64,000 nt of DNA from Trissonchulus latispiculum (GCA_030248195.1 JASAND010032068.1:100464-164463), one strand, 5' to 3'; shown: positions 13,153 to 24,882, counted from the first letter of the stretch. Notes: generated from the letters alone by a model not told the origin. Numbers and translations: made by a program.

Positions 13153-14750
13153 AGGTCTAGCTAATTAACACATATAATTAATACAAGACAATGGACAGAC
13201 TTAACTAATTTATGTTACAGATTTTGGGGCAGAATTCGGCTGTAAACAGGTAAAACAGACCAGCACGAAGTCCTTTATTTGCGATTCGTCCACTCCCTTC
13301 TTGCGGGCATAACTACGTGGACGAATCGAGGACCACCTGGTAATATCAGCTTATCCTGGGGGTCCCCGTGACCCTGGACTAGATTAACTACCTAATCTGC
13401 ATATTACCCTAATATTGAAGTAGGTACTCATTCACACTGTTTATCACACTCATATTCCTCAGATCAACAAACATTCACAACAAACAGACACTTATACACA
13501 TTCATACCATTTTCCTGCCTAATACAGGAGTTCTAGGGCAAATTCACAAGAATTGGTCTCATGCACCTGACGAGAACCAAGGAACTACTATATATTAAGA
13601 TAACCCGGGCTGACTGACATCCTGGACTGATCAAAATGCTGTTTCTAATCAATATAGAGTTTAAAGTGATTTACACCTCGGCAATTAGTGATAGAGTTTA
13701 TTACGATTTGTTAAACCTTAAGATTACCGGATTATCCCAATATAACTAGCTACATTACTAATAATCATTCAATCAACCATCATTCATACTGATTTGACAA
13801 TCCTCACAACCCCTATCGTACAAGGGGAGTTTCCGTGAGTTGCCACCACAATTATACAAAAACATTCATTCTACATACATACAAATCAGAGCATTCTACA
13901 ATCATTCAACCAAACATCCTTGAAACTTGGTTAATTTCGGAACCTCACGCTCCATGAGGAGTTTACCCGAATAACCACCTTAGGTACTTTTTGGGGACAC
14001 ATTTATACATTAATTTTGCAACACATTCACGCTTCAATTATACAAAACATTTACACTTCAGACTTACAAAGCATTCACACTCCAATTGTACAGAACATTC
14101 ATACTAATAACTACCTAGCTACTTAGACTAACTAATGAATTAAACTTAGGCTCATTTGTGTAAGAAGTTTGTAAACTTTGAACTTTGTTGTGCGCAGGTT
14201 TTACGGCTTTTGCAATTCCTCAGAATTGCCCATAAAAGAAATTTTGCGAAAAACTTAAACTACGTAAGTTTCAGAAAAGACTTTAACTTGGATTTTGACG
14301 AAAGCCAGTGAGTAATAATTGCTAAGCAATTATTACTAACAACAAAGAACAGTCAAGTAAACTAAATACACAATTAATTAAAACTACGGAAAGTGAGGAA
14401 GCCGGCCATTCCTCTTGAAAGACTGCTTGACAATTAATTAAATTAAACATAAAACAACTCAAGTTTTAGGAGTTAGCTTTTAAAACATCCTATACTTTTT
14501 AATACCTAGCGATTTAATGCCGACCTAACGCTAAAAATAAAACATAATACTGATAGTATAATTTTTTATGCAATATGGTGTTTTCGAGAACATTTTGTGG
14601 GGAGTTACTTTTTCTTAACTAGCTTAGTAATTTCAGAGCCGTAATTAAGGGGCTCTCTAGCTCAGAATCAGGAGTTTGGGGTCCCACTCATAATCCCATG
14701 AAAACTACAAAAAAATAACCCCAAAAGTGACAACTAAAAAGAACATTTTT

Positions 14751-15103
14751 GGCCATAAAGGCCGTGGCTTGACTGGCGAAAAGAAAACGAAAACGAGAAA
14801 AGTAAAAGAAGAGAAAAATGGACACGTCTCAAGACCTCCATCGCACAGGAGGGGTTTACATGAGCTGTCCCGTAATTTTTGAATTAATCAAATAATAAAA
14901 TAAAAGGTAAAATAAAACTGGCCCGGAGGCCCAACATGCTATGGAACTAAAAATTGGCCTTAGGCCCAAAATGTTACCATAAAAAATCGGGGCTCACTGG
15001 CCCAAAAATTCTATAAAAGTTGGCCATGAAGGCCCCAAAATACCATATAAAAAAATAAGGCCCGAAGGCCGAAAAATACAGATTAAAAAAGGGCCAAATG
15101 GCC
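14751..15103. repeat. Array of GGCC-loop-GGCC mini-hairpins
   Basis: Short units GGCC-N(2-5)-GGCC sit in A/T-rich linkers: 14751 (loop ATAAA), 14920 (CGGA), 14957 (TTA), 15022 (ATGAA), 15059 (CGAA), 15092 (AAAT), with a looser unit at 14989. Stems are kept while loops differ, so this is not a simple tandem repeat. Confidence 0.6.
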
Positions 15104-15450
15104 AAAAAACCCTAATATTTTATCCTAGGTTGTAGATCCTGAGCCGGGCATAAGAGACCCATGTGGCTCCTTAATTTGTAGTGTTCGTGTGTTTTTCTTA
15201 ATCTTCCTTTCTGGCCTGTGGGCCAGAAAGGTCCCTAAAAAGCGTCCTAAAGGGGGACGTGTATTGCTATATTCCCGTACCACACCAGTGGTCCGAGAAA
15301 CAATACACGCCGGGGGAAAGGGGAAAGAAAAGCGACTGCTTTCAGCCGCTGCTAAACGAACACTGAAAGAGTTGAAAATTTTGGGGACCGAGCTGACAGT
15401 TTTGCTGACAGCTCGGTGACAGGTCATTAGCGAACTGGGGGCGGAATTTC

Positions 15451-15499
15451 TCTTTTATTTTAGCCTAAAGCTTCTAGAAAGTTCTAGAACTTTCTAGAA
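15451..15499 (-). promoter_or_regulatory. Perfect six-unit heat-shock element with TATA-like box
   Basis: 15472-15499 consists of three TTCTAGAA blocks separated by AG and CT, that is six alternating nGAAn units in exact 5-bp register, the consensus binding array of heat-shock factor. On the minus strand an AAATAAAAGA TATA-like box follows at 15460-15451. An ATG opens a 100-codon frame at 15427. Leftward transcription would run into the GGCC hairpin array. The element match is direct; promoter activity is inferred. Confidence 0.6.
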
Positions 15500-17409
15500 G
15501 CTTGCTATCTTTTGCACAGGGCCTGCAGCGGCTGGTTGAGCCAGCTGGGCCATTAAGGACCAAAATTAATGAGATTTGGAAATTATTGCCCCCCAACTGA
15601 CCCTTTTTTGATGGATTTTGGGTGCTGAAATTCTGCAAAATTTTGCGAAACTTTGGTTAACATGTAAACGTAACCAAAGGGGAAATAGCACGAATTTTGG
15701 CTTTTGTTTCTAATTTTTACGCGATCTACGTAGGTTACAAAGACTCAAAATGGAAATCTTAATACTCTACGTACTAGACGGGACTTGTTTAGTTAATTTT
15801 TGCAATAATTTTAATTTGGGGAAATTAATTAGGCCCCCTGCGAACTCTACGTGTGTGTTAAAATTTGTGTCCTCTTTTCTTTTCTAGAGGCGAACTTTTG
15901 TTGTCCTCTTCTTGTTGGACTAGGCCCAACAAAAGTTCACCTGAGGACAAGCCTAGCGTACGTAGGAAAAGAAGAAAGAAAGAGGAAACAGCAGCGCACC
16001 TGGCTGCCTTGTAGTCTGGGAGGTAGACAACCTCCCAGACAAAGAAAGGAGAAAGGAAAGAGGGAAGAAGTTAGTACAAAGGTTTTTTAGAAGTCCCCTT
16101 TTTGGACTTTCCTTTTAAGCAAAGTAAGATTAGGAAATAAAAGCTAATCTTACTAAAACATTTTTGCTTATAACTCACTCAATTTTGGGAGTTAAAACGT
16201 GGGGATTGCATTTTTGGAAATGGGAGAAATTTCTCTTTCATATGAGCCTAAGTCGCATCACCGACCACAAATTCATTTCTTACGTAATAATTAGCTAATT
16301 AACATAAATTAAGCCTAACTAACACTAGTTAACATGATTAATAACAAATTAAAGCCCTAGAACACTGTAAAACACGAATTATAGCAAATTAACGCACTTA
16401 GGTACTTAATACTTTTAATTTCTTACGTATAACCTAATTATATGATTACTTTATCAAACCATCTTCTAATATGTGTTATTAGACACTAAAAAGGCTTTTA
16501 AAACACTGCTGACACGGATTAGTGTATTCTTTTCGGCTAGAAATGTTGAATTCCTTGTCATGGTAATTATAAGTTTCGTTTTCACGCCAACACTAGGATT
16601 TCTAGAGTTTTACGATTCTTTAGTTCTTATTAACTTCTAGCAATGGAAGGGGAAAGTGACCGCACCCGGGCCACTGAGGGAAAGGACACCTGTCCTTTCA
16701 GAAAGGGGAATTTTGGAATTGACCTTATTATTGTGATTATAATCACTTCACGTATAATAGATCATTATTTGGACTGATTAATCCAAACTAAGCTTGTAAG
16801 TGCCCTTCTCTTGTGTTAATGCTGGGGTAACTTTTGGCCTTTCTTCTCACATTAGTTGGAAACTGCTTATTTGGGACTGGCAACTCTGATTTGAACAATT
16901 ATACAATGACAATTGATTATGGCTTGGACACAATATCAAACTAAAGTTCAACATCAACAAGATCTGTTAAGTTTCGTTTCCAGTAGAGATTCCTTTTGGG
17001 GCGATGACCAATTAGAAACCAACTTTTTAACCACTTTTAAGCACAAGATCTAAGTTATTCCATTACACATATTGACTATCCAGATTATAGTTGGCAAGAT
17101 ATAGGAACTGCTGCCTACTCAAAGAAGCTGTCCAAGCAAGACGGAGCTCCGCATCACAGGTAATAAGAGTGATATATAGTCAGGTTACATTCACCTAGCT
17201 TTGACGATAGAATTTAAATTGGTCTGTCATAGGTTTGTGGGTTTTGTGGAAATAGAATAATTTGTAGCGGCAAACTTGTAGCACCGGTAAACATGTTGCT
17301 CTGCTCCGTATGACGCGGCAATTAAAAGAAATGTACTACATAATTGGACTAGTAAGACATTAAGATTCTAGAAATCGTAACAAGTAATAATGTTACCTAT
17401 TACCTGTTT

Positions 17410-18315
17410 GAAGTTACCGACATCAGATAACAAATCTCAGATTCACTCATTTGCCTACACTGCAAACCTGAAAAGCAATCATTCACCTACAAATTAATCG
17501 TCCAAAACTAAGAATCCCTCAATTACCTACTAACGACATCAATAAAATTAAGTGTCGCTCATTGGCCTACACTACCGTGATCTCCTTTACAACTGTTCAC
17601 AATACATACAAGTAATATACTATAGTTTTACACAAAAAGGTGAGTAGAAAACTGTGATCACTTCTTACTGCATTTAATATTCATCAGAAAACCACAACAT
17701 TATCCATTTTTAGAATCCTCGTGATGAAAGGAAAATTTTATAAAATCCAAAATTTTGAAAAATTCAAAAATTAGAATACACCGGTATATCTGTTTATCCG
17801 TTTATCTCGCCTATCAGGGAAACTTTTGCTGAAAGAAGATGTTTTAGCTTGCTTAATATTCCGGAGAAAGGTCTGATAAACCGAGATATATTTTGAAAGT
17901 TTTGAAATATTTTAAATTTCGCCAGCCCTAACTGCTGATTTTTTATCCACATACTGAAATTTTGTATCTCCGCCCTACTGTACATGTAGAAAACTGTGAT
18001 CACTTCTTTAATGTTTATCAGAGACCTTTAATACTAAATATTGCATCCGTACAATATTTCAAGATTATTGGTCAGAAAATGAACAGTTAGTTGAATAGTA
18101 GATCCACAGTTATTAAAGGAGATTATGGTAGTGTAGGCAAATGAGTAACTCTTAGTTTTGAAAGATTAATTTGTAGGTAGAAAAGGTATTCTTAGTTTAG
18201 GAAGATTTATTTTTAGGTAAATGAGTGACTCTGAGTTTTGACTAATAAACGTAGGTAGGAGAGTGATCTTGAGTTTTGATTGGGCGTAGGTAAAAGAGTG
18301 TCAGTAAACGTCACC
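17410..18315. mobile_element. Foldback element with sub-repeated arms
   Basis: The left arm (about 17410-17600) and right arm (about 18105-18315) are imperfect inverted copies. Shared phrases include CTCATTTGCCTACACTACC, CCTACAAATTAATC and AAAACTAAGA; each arm repeats a unit of about 40 bp. The centre has a second inverted phrase, AAACTGTGATCACTTCTT. No coding capacity is seen. Confidence 0.55.
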
Positions 18316-18598
18316 TTAGGAACGTATAAATAAAAATTAGCTGTCTTGATTAAAATTACTAGTGCCGACACTACAATTTTACTACATTTTGATACTCGCC
18401 AAAATTGCAAAGCTGATACCAACATTACCAGTTAAGGGGGGCTACGAATTTCACTAAAAGTTCGATGTAGGAAAAGCTATTAGGTTTAATAGAAAATAGT
18501 TTAAAGTTGGGAAGAATTCCACCTAACGTAGCGTCCTGTGGAGCCTTCGCAAGTTGGTGTTGTCGGTCAGAAACTCGACATGACACACATACACACAT

Positions 18599-18926
18599 GA
18601 CGCTTGTCACACTCTTTGTCATTAGGCTGGGGACATCATCTGCACGATAACGGCTGACCCCCCCCCACAAATGAGTATGTACCTAGTACAAATTTGTGTA
18701 CCATCACTCGCTTGTATGTTTAATGTGTTGAAGCTGGAAATTGGCCAGCTGCTGAGATAGAATGGTTTTGGCTTCAACACATAAACATACAAGCGAGTGA
18801 TGATACACAAATGTGTATTAGGTACTCATTTGTGGGGGGGGGTCACTGGGGTCCAATTTGTGGGGGGGTCAGCCGTTATCGTGCACATAATGTCCCAAGC
18901 CTGATGACTAAGAGTGTGGCGCTAGT
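18599..18926. mobile_element. Foldback element, about 330 bp
   Basis: Arms are inverted copies: GCACGATAACGGCTGACCCC on the left matches GGGGTCAGCCGTTATCGTGC on the right. Further in are ATGAGTACCTA-type and CTTGTATGTTTA/TAAACATACAAG matches. The termini resemble GACGCTTGTCACACTCTT. Matching single ends occur at 28786-28804 and 48893-48909. Confidence 0.65.
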
Positions 18927-19489
18927 CACACTCTTAGTAATTATGTACTCTTCCACATACAAACTTCGATGTGTACTGAACGCTTTGTGCAAGGTACAGT
19001 GCCCAAATTTTACAGAGATAGTCCTGACATATAGTGCTTTGATATCGTGTAAAATAATCTTTAGGTCAATGTATACTTTTCTGTGCGATACGGTCAAAGT
19101 GCGAAAGATTGTGCGTGGTAGGTCTATACGGTTGGCGGTTAACTAAGGTCTTATGAGCGGTATCAAATGAGTCCAAATTTTCTCCAATTAATCCGCCAAG
19201 TATCTGCCTCAACTTGTTTGAAAATACATGATTTCGATAATCCCTGCGTTCATAGTGCTAGATTATGTTATGGATATTGTTGCTCTTATTTGGTTGCATT
19301 TCGAAGATGTGAGTCAATTACTCGGGCAGAATCTCTCTGAAACTTTGCACATTACAAGCCAGTGACTGTAAGCTTCGCCCTAGTGTTTAGAAATGCTAGA
19401 TTTCTTTCTCGAAGTATGGGCGAAGATCGCTCCAAAAAGCTCTAAGCCAGTTGTAAGCGCTTACTGAGCGAAGGAAGCGTCATATCGAA

Positions 19490-19590
19490 AAACGGATTTC
19501 ATATTTGGATTCAGCAGGTCAAAGAACCCCTATAAGCGCATTTTTGGCAAAATCGGAGGCAAAAAAATTTTGACCCCATTTTTTGTGGGG
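19490..19590. repeat. Fragment of the palindromic family seen at 53 kb and 63 kb
   Basis: The phrases GAAAAACGGATTTCATATTTG, AACCCCTATA and GCAAAATCGGAGGCAAAAAA follow the same order as in the elements at 53090-53622 and 63044-63681. Only one arm is present. Confidence 0.45.
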
Positions 19591-20332
19591 TTTGGTTAGT
19601 TTTCAGGGCCTAAAATAAAAGTTAATTTTAAAGAAAAAGGGGGGGGGCACATAACCGAAAAACAAAACCCCGCAAAAAATACCCACAGTGTGCCTCTTTA
19701 TGAGCGAATAATAGTTAGTAATAGGAGATGGTTTTGGTTTTTGGGTTGAGGGAAAATAAATAGGGTTGCGGGGGGGGTTTTTTGGAGGAGGCCGTTTTGG
19801 GGATCTGTGTGAAATTTTGTGAAACAATATCTAATATATGCATACATAACCATCGAATGATAAGAAATAGAAGTGAACTACCGGTGGTATATTAGTCAAA
19901 ATAGTTAAAACGGTGGCGGCACAATGTAGGAAACACTTTCCAGGTAGCATCCAAGAAACCGGCCAATGTGGGTAACAAAAGAAACATTAGTTCAGCGAAA
20001 TCCAAAATGATTGAAATCGAGTCAGAAACAGAAAATGAAGTCTGCTGAATTCGAATATGGGAAAAACTATCGGAAGGGTCCACAAAAACCACTCCTGACT
20101 TGCAACAAAATCGATCCGCCAGCATAAGAAACAAATAGCTGTATGCCAAGATTTGTACACATTCGCGGAAATATGTAGTTTGCCAACGTATAATTTATGC
20201 ATGTTTATTGTCATTGCTAACTGAATACCTGTGCATTTATCAAAAAAGTGAATAAACAAACCTAGCAAGATTCCGCAGATCAAACGTATCAAAACATTAT
20301 TGGCGAAATTTGGTAAAAGTGTTTTGAGCTTT

Positions 20333-20953
20333 GGATCTTTCCCACAATATCCCTTCAGCCAAAATAAAGTTCATGCTCAGCCAATTTTATTAATACTTTG
20401 AAGGTAAGTTTCTGGATGTCTCCTGATTACAAAAATGTGAAAAAAAATTCAAAAACTTAAAATTTTGAAAAATTTTTAAATTTTGAATTTTTGAACTTTT
20501 TTACGTTCAAGATAGAATGTCAAAAACTTTTTTACGTTCAACAGGTAGAATCGAACACGTCGATCCTTTTCCATCATTGCAGTAACCTCTGAAAATGCAT
20601 TCTCCGTTCGCCACAGCTGTTTAAATTTGGGAGATCAAAGGCGTCGCCGCCGAACCTGTAATGTAATTCAAAAGGCGGCTTTGATTCAATTTTCCTTTGA
20701 TCTTCAAAGTTTAAACAGCTTTAGCGAATGAAGGATGCATTTTCAGAAGTTCCTGCAGCGATAAAAAATGATCAGCGTGTTCGATTCTACCTGTTAGAAC
20801 GTAAAAATTTTCAAAAATTCAAAATTTAAAATTTTTAAATTTTTTCCCATTGTCGTAATCAGGAGACATCCACTAATCTACCTTCAAAGTATAATAACAA
20901 TTGGCTGAGTCGTTAGCTTTATTTGGGCTGGGGGGATATTGTGGAAAAGATCC
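20333..20953. mobile_element. Foldback element, 621 bp, nearly entirely inverted
   Basis: The left end GGATCTTTCCCACAATATCC is mirrored by GGATATTGTGGAAAAGATCC at the right end. The mirror runs through GGATGTCTCCTGATTAC, AATTTTTAAATTTTGAA, TAGAATCGAACACG and GTTTAAACAGCT to a short centre near 20660. The arms are about 290 bp, so the transcript would be one long hairpin. No ORF. Confidence 0.72.
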
Positions 20954-22930
20954 TGAGTTTTATCCAGACAGCCGATTCTCTGGCGATCCGGTGACAGACT
21001 GTGGCATGTTTTATCGCTTAAGCCTGACTGATTAGATTCCAGTCAATCGATAAAAGATGCTAGCATATTTTTGTGTAAATAAGCTTAAACTCAACACGTC
21101 AGTATTACAGCAATCTTGCAAGGTTTGTGTGCGCCATTTCTTTTGATAGACACACTGTATACATAGGTCAAGAAAAGTCAACAAAAGTCAAAAAACAAGC
21201 TCTAGGACACAGGTTTGCAATACATGAAAACAATATCGAAAAGAGGAATCGTTAGCATGATGCCCACATCTTATGGAGCTGTTTCCTGCCAGAAAACTTA
21301 TACCATCTGTTGGACTGCAACTTGTAGTAATGAAATATTTTTGAATTCCCCAATCGATAAAGACAGAAATTAACACTAATTATGGTCAAACCAAAAAACA
21401 ACTCATTTATATGAAAAGTCTACAATCGGCAACGGCTTTTGTTTATTTATGCCATCAACGATTCCACAAATGACAACACATGCATTGGATTGGCGTGGCG
21501 GTGCGTTGTTTTTACCGCAAAATTGGCAGAAAACCAAAAAATCAAACTAAAATTTGTCTGCCAGCATATGTATAATTTCTACTGCATTCAATTACTCCCT
21601 TCATTTATTGTTACATATTTGTAACAGCTCAGCTGTATTTGTTCAGTGCCAATTCAAGTGTGCCTTCGATCTAGTATATATCACTAGATCCTTGGTGAGC
21701 GTTAGATTAAGAAGAGTCCATCAACAGTTTAGTGATCAGTTCAGTTCAACCTCCTGCAGTCATGGATACCGCAAACTGGAGAGTTCAAATCAGCCCCAGC
21801 TACAGCTTTGCTTTGCTAAAACTCTTTCAGGTATAATGATTCTCTGTCTGTTTTTCTATTACTAAAGAGGGATCTACCTAACAACACTGTTAGTTATAGA
21901 TAGCCCTTAGTACAAACAATGATGTCCTACAAACAACGAAGACTTGCTTATTTAGAATGTGTTTAGAAGATTTTTAGCGCCATAAATACATTGTTTTTAA
22001 ATCATTAAATCTTTGGTATCAAAATTATGGTATTTGCTTAGAGGTAAATTGCCTACTCAAAGGTATTCTATTGGAAGACAATAAGAAAAGGTTAGAGCGG
22101 TCTTACAAGGGACTAGTCTTAACCAATAGACTTTTAATTTTCCTTTAGTCTTCGTTTCCTTGATTCGTTGCCTAAAAAGCGGTAACATTTTTGAATAATA
22201 TAGTTTCCCACTACACCAAATGGAGGGCAGCATTAATATTTCACCAGAAATTTCTATGCTAAAGTATTTCATATCGTTCGTCGGTCGGGATCGGAATGCA
22301 GATGCTCGTGAAGCGATACAGCAAAATCAGTAAAATGCAAAAAGTCACAGTTTTCTGCAGAACAGGTGTCTGCTCTAATTTTACATCAGATGACTAGTGG
22401 GTTTGGCGAATATGCCCATTTTTTACCTCCATTTCATTTTTTATTTCACCAGATTACACACACTTATCTTCAGGTTCCAATGCGGATAATTTCATAACCT
22501 GCAGTTTCATACTACTCATTAAACAAGGCACAACAATTATGAACAGCTATGATTAATGTGTATGTGTTTGGGGCCTTGCCCTATTTGGCTTACTGCGGAG
22601 TTGTAGTATTTGCGATAGTTTTAGTGTTGAATGATAGAAACACAGTAAAATCTTTGCATTTTGACTAAACACTGATAGTTTTGACAACTTTGCAACGCAG
22701 GCACTGCAAGAAGCTTTTGGCAATAACTGCATAAAACTGTAAAGAACTATTTCGGAAGAAAAGCATAAGAACACTAATCCATACATGATCGATATATCTC
22801 GCTGGTTTCAATATTGATTTAGAAATTTCAATTTCCACAAGCAGTCTACACTTCACCTTTGGCAGCAACTGACAAAATACCAATACGTTCGTCAAAAAAG
22901 ATGGAAATGTTCTTTCGTGACTTAAGGTGC
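20954..22930. other. AT-rich intergenic DNA
   Basis: I see no exon, RNA gene or clear repeat here. Short open frames lack splice context or codon structure. Confidence 0.4.
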
Positions 22931-22944
22931 CTTCATGGTTGCGA

Positions 22945-23250
22945 ACTCATGTGTACGCGCATTGACGCGCGCCTACGTGCGTCTACAAACATCAATATCT
23001 TGTTTCGCGCATCAACGCGCGTCGACTTGCATCGATGCGCGTAACCTGGCATGCTACAAATGGGCGCGTCGACGCACGTCTACGCCCGTTGACGCTTCCA
23101 GCGGTAGCGCAAACGCCAGAACGTGATGCTACATTTGGAAGTGTCGACGCGCGTCGACGGTTCCAAATGTAACATGGCAGTGTAGAACGTTGACGCGCTT
23201 CGACTCGCGTCTACGCACGTTGACGTGCGTCTACACGCGTCTAGAGGCGA
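22945..23250. repeat. CG-rich degenerate array with a long palindrome
   Basis: Loose repeats of about 10 bp (GACGCGCGTCTACGCACGTT type) cover this stretch and stand out from the AT-rich flanks. Inside, 23132-23172 is a near-perfect palindrome: ACATTTGGAA, then TCGACGCGCGTCGA, then TTCCAAATGT. CpG density is far above the surroundings. Confidence 0.55.
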
Positions 23251-24173
23251 CTGGGACTATGAAATCACCATTAGGTGGTACACGGTTTTCTTTTATTTCA
23301 GTCAAGCCATTGCCAAGCCAATGTCAGGAAGAAAGCCCCACCCTGCTTGTCCTTAGAAACTGAAACTAAACTTCTGTAGTTTTTAGATCAATTGAACTCT
23401 GTTGTCCTTAATCTAACGAATGGTCAGTTTGGCACGCATCCTAGACTCTATGCAGCATCTTTTTCTCCCTGCAGGTGCATCAGTTGGTTAGTGTAAAGAA
23501 ACATTGCTAACTTAGAAATGGATTTAGATTTAGAAATTTAGAAATAATTTAGAAATAATTTAAGAAGAAAGATCTAGGATCTGACAGGTCCAAAACCTGC
23601 CATACGTCCTTGAACGTAGGGACACACTACACAGACTCCTGCTACCTTTTCGCTGCATTTATCGATCGCTATGGGTAGATAACTGAGTGTTGTTAAGCCA
23701 AGAGTGTATGCACTGTAAGATGGCCTTTACCATCCCCGAGTTCCGCTTGTGAAGATGGCACCACAATTTTAGCATTAAAAGACTGTACAAGTGTGTATCA
23801 TTCTGACCTGAATCATTTCATTTTGTCTTCCGTCAGTCTCTGTACAAATCTAAATAATTTTTAAAGATATTTTTATAAATATTTCTTAAGAATTTTAGCT
23901 CAAAGTCAGGGTAGACTCCTACATACATCATCAAACGGGAACAATTAATGTAATGAAAGTTTGTAAGTAAATTTAACATCTCTGCGACAAGAAAAGGCCA
24001 AAAAATCATAGACCTCAAACTGTGCACACAGAAAAGGATAATTAGCATAATTTCAACATTTCAACTTTCAGAAAAGAATTTTTGGGTCGGAGGTGCTGTA
24101 GTGACTAGTGACATCCTTATTTCTTTCGTTTATAGTCTTATATTATCTTAGCTATTTCAGACAACTCCCTGCA

Positions 24174-24515
24174 ATGATTCCGTGGTGGGTCTACTTGGTG
24201 GGCACAAGTGTGATGCTCTTTCTAAGTATCTGCCTGTCGAATCGATGCTACTATCGACAAATCTCCAACTGGTACCGACAGAAGGTCTATCTGGGTTGCT
24301 ACCGGAACCTCCTGGGCTGCCAGGAGCCGTCCCGCGGCCCCTCAACCGCGGAAGAGCCAGGAAATCAGGATCCGCTCGCGGCCAGTCGACACCAATCGTA
24401 CGATGCCTGCAGCGACTACTCGGCTGACCCCTCCACCCGACCCCCAGATGGTAGTCTTTCGCCGAGAGATGCTTTTCGACAGGGCGATAAACTGTTTTGC
24501 CACAAACTCTCCTAA
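24174..24515 (+). CDS. Small single-pass membrane protein, possibly a last exon
   Basis: An AG acceptor (ATTTCAG, ends 24160) is followed by an ATG at 24174 and an open frame of 113 residues. Residues 3-22 (PWWVYLVGTSVMLFLSICLS) are a good membrane segment, followed by a basic/aromatic patch (NRCYYRQISNWYRQK) and a Pro/Ser/Asp-rich tail. Codons are GC-richer than the flanks, as in the Rh and REEP exons. I do not recognise a family. It may be a complete small protein with a non-coding first exon, or the last exon of a larger plus-strand gene whose other exons I could not find. Confidence 0.45.
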   Translation: MIPWWVYLVGTSVMLFLSICLSNRCYYRQISNWYRQKVYLGCYRNLLGCQEPSRGPSTAEEPGNQDPLAASRHQSYDACSDYSADPSTRPPDGSLSPRDAFRQGDKLFCHKLS

Positions 24516-24563
24516 CCAGATTCCTTTACACCAACTGCAAAAGTGACTCCTAAGCTGATCAGT

Positions 24564-24804
24564 CGGTTCACACTAGAGCACAAGCACAAGCACAGGCACA
24601 AGATGAAAACGTTCACACAAGGGCACAAGCATAGCCAATAGAATTTGAAATTGAGCCTGACCACGCCTTCTGTGCATAGTGGAAACAATTTTCGCTGGCT
24701 GCAGGCGTTGTGCTTGTGCAAAAAGTTAAACTGAATTCAACTCTGCGACCTGCGTTGTGCTTGTGCTTGTGCTTGTGCCTGTGCTTGTGCCCTAGTGTGA
24801 ACCG
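24564..24804. mobile_element. MITE with GTGCTT-type satellite arms
   Basis: Terminal inverted repeats begin CGGTTCACACTAG and end CTAGTGTGAACCG. Each is followed inward by CACAAG-type hexamers (GCACAAGCACAAGCACAGG on the left, inverted on the right). It starts about 50 bp after the stop of the small membrane protein. Confidence 0.65.
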
Positions 24805-24882
24805 GGTTATACTGTTGTGCATTTGCAGCAGTCATGATCATTTGCACGGATAGAAAATTCAAACTTAACCTTGGTTCGATTT

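Larger units (their letters stand above)
10720..17165. other. Hairpin-rich block without long ORFs
   Basis: Perfect short hairpins recur: GGGAGCC/GGCTCCC near 11885, GGCGATTTCC/GGAAATCGCC near 12500-12530, GATTCGTCCAC/GTGGACGAATC at 13281-13328, CTTTCTGGCC/GGCCAGAAAG at 15208-15231, CCGAGCTG/CAGCTCGG at 15390-15418, GTCTGGGAGGT/ACCTCCCAGAC at 16015-16042, GAAAGGACA/TGTCCTTTC at 16679-16700. No ORF exceeds about 100 codons. It could be a degraded retroelement or a structured non-coding RNA locus. I recognise no family. Confidence 0.45.

Noticed and set aside
15125..15427. 100-codon frame just downstream of the heat-shock element
   Set aside because: Its ATG is about where transcription would begin, the opposite strand is open too, and no domain is visible. 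Not called as a gene.
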